56,727 nucleotides of DNA from CAYUJH01 sp964394585 (GTDB taxonomy: Bacteria > Bacteroidota > Bacteroidia > Cytophagales > Flammeovirgaceae): contig CAYMYI010000010.1 in NCBI GenBank assembly GCA_964394585.1, forward strand, positions 1-56,727. The letters are read 5' to 3'. This document shows, in pieces, positions 53,238 to 56,727 of this stretch. Position 1 is the stretch's first letter. Each line of letters begins with the position of its first letter. Under the pieces are notes generated by a model that did not search any database, had not been told where the DNA came from, and saw only the letters and a list, made by a program, of their open reading frames with translations. The position numbers were made by a program, and so were the translations under genes.

Positions 53238-53657
53238 ATGAATCAAACCATGCTGAAAGATTACATTATTCGGGCAAAATCTCCGAAAGATTACTACCCT
53301 AGTATAGAGTTGTCGCATAATGGGGTTTTCAAAATTATAGGTTCTTCCTTCATGGAAAATGCATTGCAGTTTTACGACCCCATTTTCGAATGGGTAGCTG
53401 CCTTTACCACAACCAAGAAGCCCGCACAACTACACCTATTACTCGATTACTACAACACCGCCAGCGTTAAGTGCTTTGATATGCTACTGCGCGATTTGGA
53501 AGCCTATGCTCAGAATGGCAATCAGGTAGAAGTATTTTGGTATTATGAAGAGGAAGATACCGATAATATGGCCGATGGGGAAGACTTTGACGACCTAATC
53601 GATTTACTGTTCCACATTGTGCCGTTTACCAAAGGTAACGAGCCTATTAGTATTTAA
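53238..53657 (+). CDS. SiaC-family regulatory phosphoprotein (DUF1987)
   Basis: 139-residue single-domain protein. In Pseudomonas aeruginosa, SiaC is phosphorylated on one Thr by kinase SiaB and dephosphorylated by the PP2C phosphatase SiaA; unphosphorylated SiaC activates the diguanylate cyclase SiaD. Here the core SPKDYYPSIELSHNGVFKI, SSFMENALQFYDPIFEW and LLLDYYNTASVKCFDMLLRD fits the family. Thr74 in YYNTAS is in the position of the SiaC phosphorylation site. No SiaB kinase or diguanylate cyclase is adjacent, but four PP2C phosphatases lie in the window, one (47.1 kb) with SiaA-like order. The GNAT gene follows after 14 bp. Confidence 0.88.
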   Translation: MNQTMLKDYIIRAKSPKDYYPSIELSHNGVFKIIGSSFMENALQFYDPIFEWVAAFTTTKKPAQLHLLLDYYNTASVKCFDMLLRDLEAYAQNGNQVEVFWYYEEEDTDNMADGEDFDDLIDLLFHIVPFTKGNEPISI

Positions 53658-53671
53658 ACTGTTTGAACCGG

Positions 53672-53953
53672 ATGGAAATTAACCATACAACATCGGAGAG
53701 CAAAGGTACTTTTTACATAGGAACGAAGGATGCCCTCCAAGCCGAAATGACGTATAGTAAAGCCGGCGATTCGCTTATCATTATTGACCATACCGAAGTG
53801 GATGAATCGTTGCGAGGCACCGGAGCAGGCAAAGCATTGGTAAACAGCGCGGTAGAATATGCTCGTGCTAACAACCTCAAAATCATACCCTTGTGCCCGT
53901 TTGCAAATGCGGTATTTAAGAAGAATCCGGCATATGCTGATGTCTTAAAATAG
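53672..53953 (+). CDS. GNAT-fold N-acetyltransferase-like protein (NATD1/YjdJ type)
   Basis: Short GNAT protein of 93 residues from ATG 53672. The acetyl-CoA-binding loop is VDESLRGTGAGKALV; LKIIPLCPFANAVFKKNPAY is the family's C-terminal motif with the conserved Cys-Pro. Only 14 bp separate it from the SiaC-like gene, so they are likely co-transcribed, but I know of no functional link. A TTG at 53663 is a weaker alternative start. Confidence 0.88.
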   Translation: MEINHTTSESKGTFYIGTKDALQAEMTYSKAGDSLIIIDHTEVDESLRGTGAGKALVNSAVEYARANNLKIIPLCPFANAVFKKNPAYADVLK

Positions 53954-54015
53954 AAATGCCTTTTTTTAATGAGAAATAGGATGCTAACCTTTATGTTTTT
54001 TATTCGTGCCTTTAT

Positions 54016-54031
54016 TTAGATATTTATCTAA
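54016..54031. promoter_or_regulatory. Probable SdpR operator, palindrome TTAGATATTTATCTAA
   Basis: A perfect 7-2-7 inverted repeat 19 bp before the start of the ArsR-family gene. A second half-site TTATCTAA lies at 54040-54047. The position and symmetry suit autorepression by the encoded SdpR-like protein; binding is inferred. Confidence 0.55.
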
Positions 54032-54050
54032 TTACCAAATTATCTAACTT

Positions 54051-54332
54051 TTGAATGCACTCTTTAAAGCCCTTAACGATGGCACACGTCGCGAAATACT
54101 CAATCTGCTCCGAGAACAAGACCTAACCGCTGGTGAAATTGCCGAGCAGTTTAACATCTCGAAGCCAAGCATTTCGCACCACCTTGATTTACTCAAACAA
54201 GCCGATTTGGTGGTAGCAGAGAAAGATGGCCAGTTTATACGCTATTCGCTCAATACCACCGTACTCGACGATGTACTCAAATGGTTATTCACTTTAAAAA
54301 ACAAACATCATGAAAACGAACCTGAAAAATGA
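54051..54332 (+). CDS. ArsR-family autorepressor, SdpR-like
   Basis: 93-residue winged-helix repressor. LFKALNDGTRREILNLLRE and GEIAEQFNISKPSISHHLDL form the DNA-binding helices; QADLVVAEKDGQFIRYSL is the wing. No metal-binding Cys pair, so it is of the SdpR rather than the metal-sensing type. The start is TTG at 54051, since no ATG lies in frame before the first conserved helix. Its end overlaps the start of the SdpI gene by 23 bp, so the two are translationally coupled, as in sdpRI. Confidence 0.9.
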   Translation: MNALFKALNDGTRREILNLLREQDLTAGEIAEQFNISKPSISHHLDLLKQADLVVAEKDGQFIRYSLNTTVLDDVLKWLFTLKNKHHENEPEK

Positions 54333-54966
54333 CCTTCTTTGTTTATTACTCATTGCCATTCCCTTCATCTATCTGGAGATAGAATGGAACAGTTTACCTG
54401 AAGAAGTCCCACTACATTGGAATGCTCGGGGCGAAATCGACCGATGGGGGAGCAAAACCACCTTGTGGGTTCTTCCAATTGTGGTTACGCTATTGCCCTA
54501 TTTGCTTTTGGTGATTATCCCGTTCATTGACCCTAAAAAGGGGATACAGCGCATGGGAAATAAGTACGAGCAGTTAAAACTCATTATGGTACTGCTGATG
54601 AGCGGGTTGACCACCGTTATTTTGTATATCACTCGCCATCCGCAGCTCAACATGGGTTTTGCCGTCATGGTATTCGTAGGGGTATTATTTCTTGCCTTAG
54701 GCAACTACTTTCAAACCATTAAACCCAACTATTTTGTAGGTATTCGCACGCCGTGGACGCTCGAAAGCGAATATGTGTGGAAAGAAACCCACAAGTTTGG
54801 AGGGAAACTTTGGGTTGTGGCAGGTCTATTGGTAATAGCCGTTACGGTGTTGCTCCCATTATCGGCAGTTACAGCCGTGCTTAATATTGCTATTTTGTTA
54901 GCCGCTACGTTTATCCCACTGGTATATTCGTATACGCTGTACCAAAAAGAAAAAAAAGCAGTGTAG
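54310..54966 (+). CDS. SdpI-family membrane immunity-type protein
   Basis: Integral membrane protein of 218 residues with about six hydrophobic segments. The N-terminal DUF1648 part is seen in EVPLHWNARGEIDRWGSK, and the C-terminal SdpI part in NYFVGIRTPWTLESEYVWKE. In Bacillus subtilis, SdpI gives immunity to the SdpC toxin and captures the repressor SdpR at the membrane. No SdpC, SdpA or SdpB homologue is seen here, so this is an orphan pair, perhaps against a foreign toxin or membrane stress. Confidence 0.9.
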   Translation: MKTNLKNDLLCLLLIAIPFIYLEIEWNSLPEEVPLHWNARGEIDRWGSKTTLWVLPIVVTLLPYLLLVIIPFIDPKKGIQRMGNKYEQLKLIMVLLMSGLTTVILYITRHPQLNMGFAVMVFVGVLFLALGNYFQTIKPNYFVGIRTPWTLESEYVWKETHKFGGKLWVVAGLLVIAVTVLLPLSAVTAVLNIAILLAATFIPLVYSYTLYQKEKKAV

Positions 54967-54971
54967 CAGGG

Positions 54972-56618
54972 TTATTCTTTTTTTGCCAATGCCCAAAGAA
55001 AGTCGCGTTTGTGGTTCGCATAAAAGGTTTTATACACTTTAAGTTGCCGTGCCTCGGCTACGGCATTCGGTAAAATGTAAAATATGCCAGGTCGGATTTG
55101 TGGATCATACTGCATCACATGGTTATTGGCTCGGCTGAGGTAATAGGGGAGCTGATAATGGAAAAAAGGCGGGCGTCGCAAAGAGTATTCGCCTAAAACA
55201 ACAGGCCCTAGCCGGAGTGTACCTTGTACTACTTCAATTTCTTCGTGGAAATGAATAGGTGCTTTTTGCGTAATTTCCAAAATTTCGGACGAAAGCCGCC
55301 GGTAAATCATAGAAGTTGACTTTTCGGATTGTGCCGGCAAAAACACCAGATTGAACCCCAGCCTTGCTACTAGAAGAAGGGCGGCAACCCAAAGCAAGCT
55401 ATTTGCTTGTTGGCGGCTTTTTCTGTAGCTAATTCCTACGGCTGTAAGTAATGCAAGCAATAGAAAAACGCGCAGCCAAATTGCTGATACTTCGCCGGTG
55501 AAAGAAAGAAAAGGTAACGCAAGCACTGCAAAACCTACGAGCACTAAAAGCCCTTGCCAAATCCCTGCATATATGCGTGAAAGCTTTGGCATATGGCTAC
55601 TATTTATAGCAATTGCATGTGCAAGAATGCCGTACATAAAGGGAAAAAACATAAAAAGGTAACGCGCTCGCACCCCGGGGGAAAGCCAATAGAGTGGTAA
55701 GTTCGCAGCGATAAATACAAAACTGAACCACAGAAATTCGTTCTGTCTGATACTGTGCCACGTACCTTTTCGGAAAATAAAAGGAAGCAAAACAGACCAC
55801 GGCAACAGCAGTTGTAAAACGTAGAGCGGAAATGTAGCAAAATTCAGTGCCGAATCCCACCAAGGTTTTTCCAAGGCAGTGCGACTAGAGGCTTCAGTAA
55901 ATAGGTTGGCTACAAAGGCGACGGCATCGGCTTGTTGCGCATAGCTATAAAAATACCCTGCTAACAACGCAAAAAACAGGCTGATGCCCACAAAGTGTTG
56001 CCAATAAAATAGGCGTTTCCACTCGCCTTGTACCACAAACCATGCGAGTAAGGTAAGCGCTTGAAATGCCATAGAAGGAAGCCCTTTGGTAAGCACTCCG
56101 CAAGCGGCTAACACATATGAAACCCCAAAAAGAAGCAGCCATTGCTTCCGCCTGAAGAAAATAAAGATGCTTAGAATTTGGCAGCAAGTAAGCCACAGAA
56201 AGAACAAATCAATTTCGCCGGCATACACCGAAGCATGGAAGAAAATCTCTACTGACGTAACAGTAAAGATCCCTATGAACCAAGCCGATAATCGAGAGAG
56301 ATACCGCCTAGCCACTACATAAAACAAAGGAATGATACCCAATAGCGAAAGGGAAGAAGGCAAGCGCAACCACCATTCGCTGAACGAACCACTTACATTG
56401 GCAAACCCAAGCAAAACCCAATTGAAAAAGGGCGGCTTGTTATAGTATGCCCATCCGTGGATTTGAGGCTGTACCCAATTGCCTGTTTTTGCCATCTCCC
56501 AAGCTACGATTGCACGGCGGGGTTCTTCAAAACGCAGTTCGAATATCTGATTCCACCCTATGAGTACAATTGCCAATGCGCTACAGAGCAGGAGTAATAC
56601 CAAGTTTTTTTTGGGCAT
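54972..56618 (-). CDS. ArnT-like family 39 glycosyltransferase
   Basis: Polytopic GT-C glycosyltransferase of 548 residues that moves a sugar from a polyprenyl-phosphate donor to lipid A, glycan or protein on the periplasmic side. The diagnostic N-terminal stretch is FEEPRRAIVAWEMAKTGNWV then YYNKPPFFNW: the usual Asp-Glu of the first loop is Glu-Glu, and KPP is kept. About ten to twelve membrane segments follow, then a soluble C-terminal domain of about 110 residues. Its stop is 5 bp from that of the SdpI gene (convergent). Substrate is unknown. Confidence 0.88.
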   Translation of the reverse strand: MPKKNLVLLLLCSALAIVLIGWNQIFELRFEEPRRAIVAWEMAKTGNWVQPQIHGWAYYNKPPFFNWVLLGFANVSGSFSEWWLRLPSSLSLLGIIPLFYVVARRYLSRLSAWFIGIFTVTSVEIFFHASVYAGEIDLFFLWLTCCQILSIFIFFRRKQWLLLFGVSYVLAACGVLTKGLPSMAFQALTLLAWFVVQGEWKRLFYWQHFVGISLFFALLAGYFYSYAQQADAVAFVANLFTEASSRTALEKPWWDSALNFATFPLYVLQLLLPWSVLLPFIFRKGTWHSIRQNEFLWFSFVFIAANLPLYWLSPGVRARYLFMFFPFMYGILAHAIAINSSHMPKLSRIYAGIWQGLLVLVGFAVLALPFLSFTGEVSAIWLRVFLLLALLTAVGISYRKSRQQANSLLWVAALLLVARLGFNLVFLPAQSEKSTSMIYRRLSSEILEITQKAPIHFHEEIEVVQGTLRLGPVVLGEYSLRRPPFFHYQLPYYLSRANNHVMQYDPQIRPGIFYILPNAVAEARQLKVYKTFYANHKRDFLWALAKKE

Positions 56619-56643
56619 AGTTACGTTGCTAGGTTCGAATGGG

Positions 56644-56651
56644 CAAAAATA
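56644..56651 (-). promoter_or_regulatory. -7 box TATTTTTG for the ArnT-like gene
   Basis: Exact TANNTTTG on the minus strand, 26 bp before the start codon; no clear -33 TTG. Nothing else was recognised to the window end. Confidence 0.5.
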
Positions 56652-56727
56652 AACGACTCCTTACGTAATTGCTTATATACCCATAATTAATTATTTTGGG
56701 AATAATAGGAGTATCCCCCGACGGTTT

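Overview
The window looks like a chromosomal segment of a Bacteroidota bacterium, most likely from the Cytophagales. The reasons are the TANNTTTG-type -7 promoter boxes in front of many genes, the almost complete lack of Shine-Dalgarno sites, and the gene families present: a TPR/PD40/OmpA outer-membrane protein, DUF4159, SiaC/DUF1987, an ATE-like GNAT protein, a LuxC-type acyl-CoA reductase, 7TMR-DISM and propeller/Y_Y_Y sensors. The placement rests on family recognition and sequence features only; no rRNA or other marker is present. No tRNA, rRNA or CRISPR array was seen.

Layout. 1-4.7 kb: 5' part of an RND pump gene with its lipoprotein adaptor, a truncated SbtA-like transporter gene, a compound inverted repeat, a small secreted or anchored hypothetical protein, a Crp/Fnr regulator with an FNR-like palindrome at its start codon, and a decayed IS1-family transposase. 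4.7-9.5 kb: an AT-rich pair made of a TonB-dependent receptor and a TPR/coiled-coil/PP2C (SpoIIE) phosphatase, joined by an overlapping TAATG. 9.7-24.7 kb: mostly housekeeping and envelope genes (gmhA and a HAD phosphatase, a NamZ-like muramidase, an ATE-like protein, a histidine kinase, a PorE-like OmpA protein, an amidase, a large TolB/barrel protein, pssA, purS and a second, degenerate histidine kinase). 24.9-42.7 kb: GH31 glucosidase, a cNMP-binding/CpaE-like fusion, DUF4159, rsmE, a giant propeller-GAF-PP2C protein, an ArsA/Get3-like ATPase, an inactive caspase-like TPR protein, a TolC protein, a TerB-like protein and an Uup-type ABC-F protein. 42.8-56.7 kb: pncB, a small GIY-YIG-like protein, two more PP2C phosphatases, a LuxC-like reductase, parE, lgt, a SiaC homologue, a GNAT protein, an SdpR/SdpI pair and an ArnT-like glycosyltransferase.

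The theme that ties the window together is signalling through PP2C/SpoIIE phosphatases. Four full-length ones occur, each with a different input module (TPR plus coiled coil; propeller/Y_Y_Y/GAF; 7TMR-DISM; HBM-like/HAMP). A homologue of SiaC, the known substrate of such a phosphatase in Pseudomonas, lies in the same window. One histidine kinase carries the same sensor type as one of the phosphatases. Several other proteins look like enzymes that have lost their active sites (caspase-like, peptidase-MA-like, CpaE-like, one histidine kinase), so scaffold or sensor roles are likely. How these parts connect is inference.
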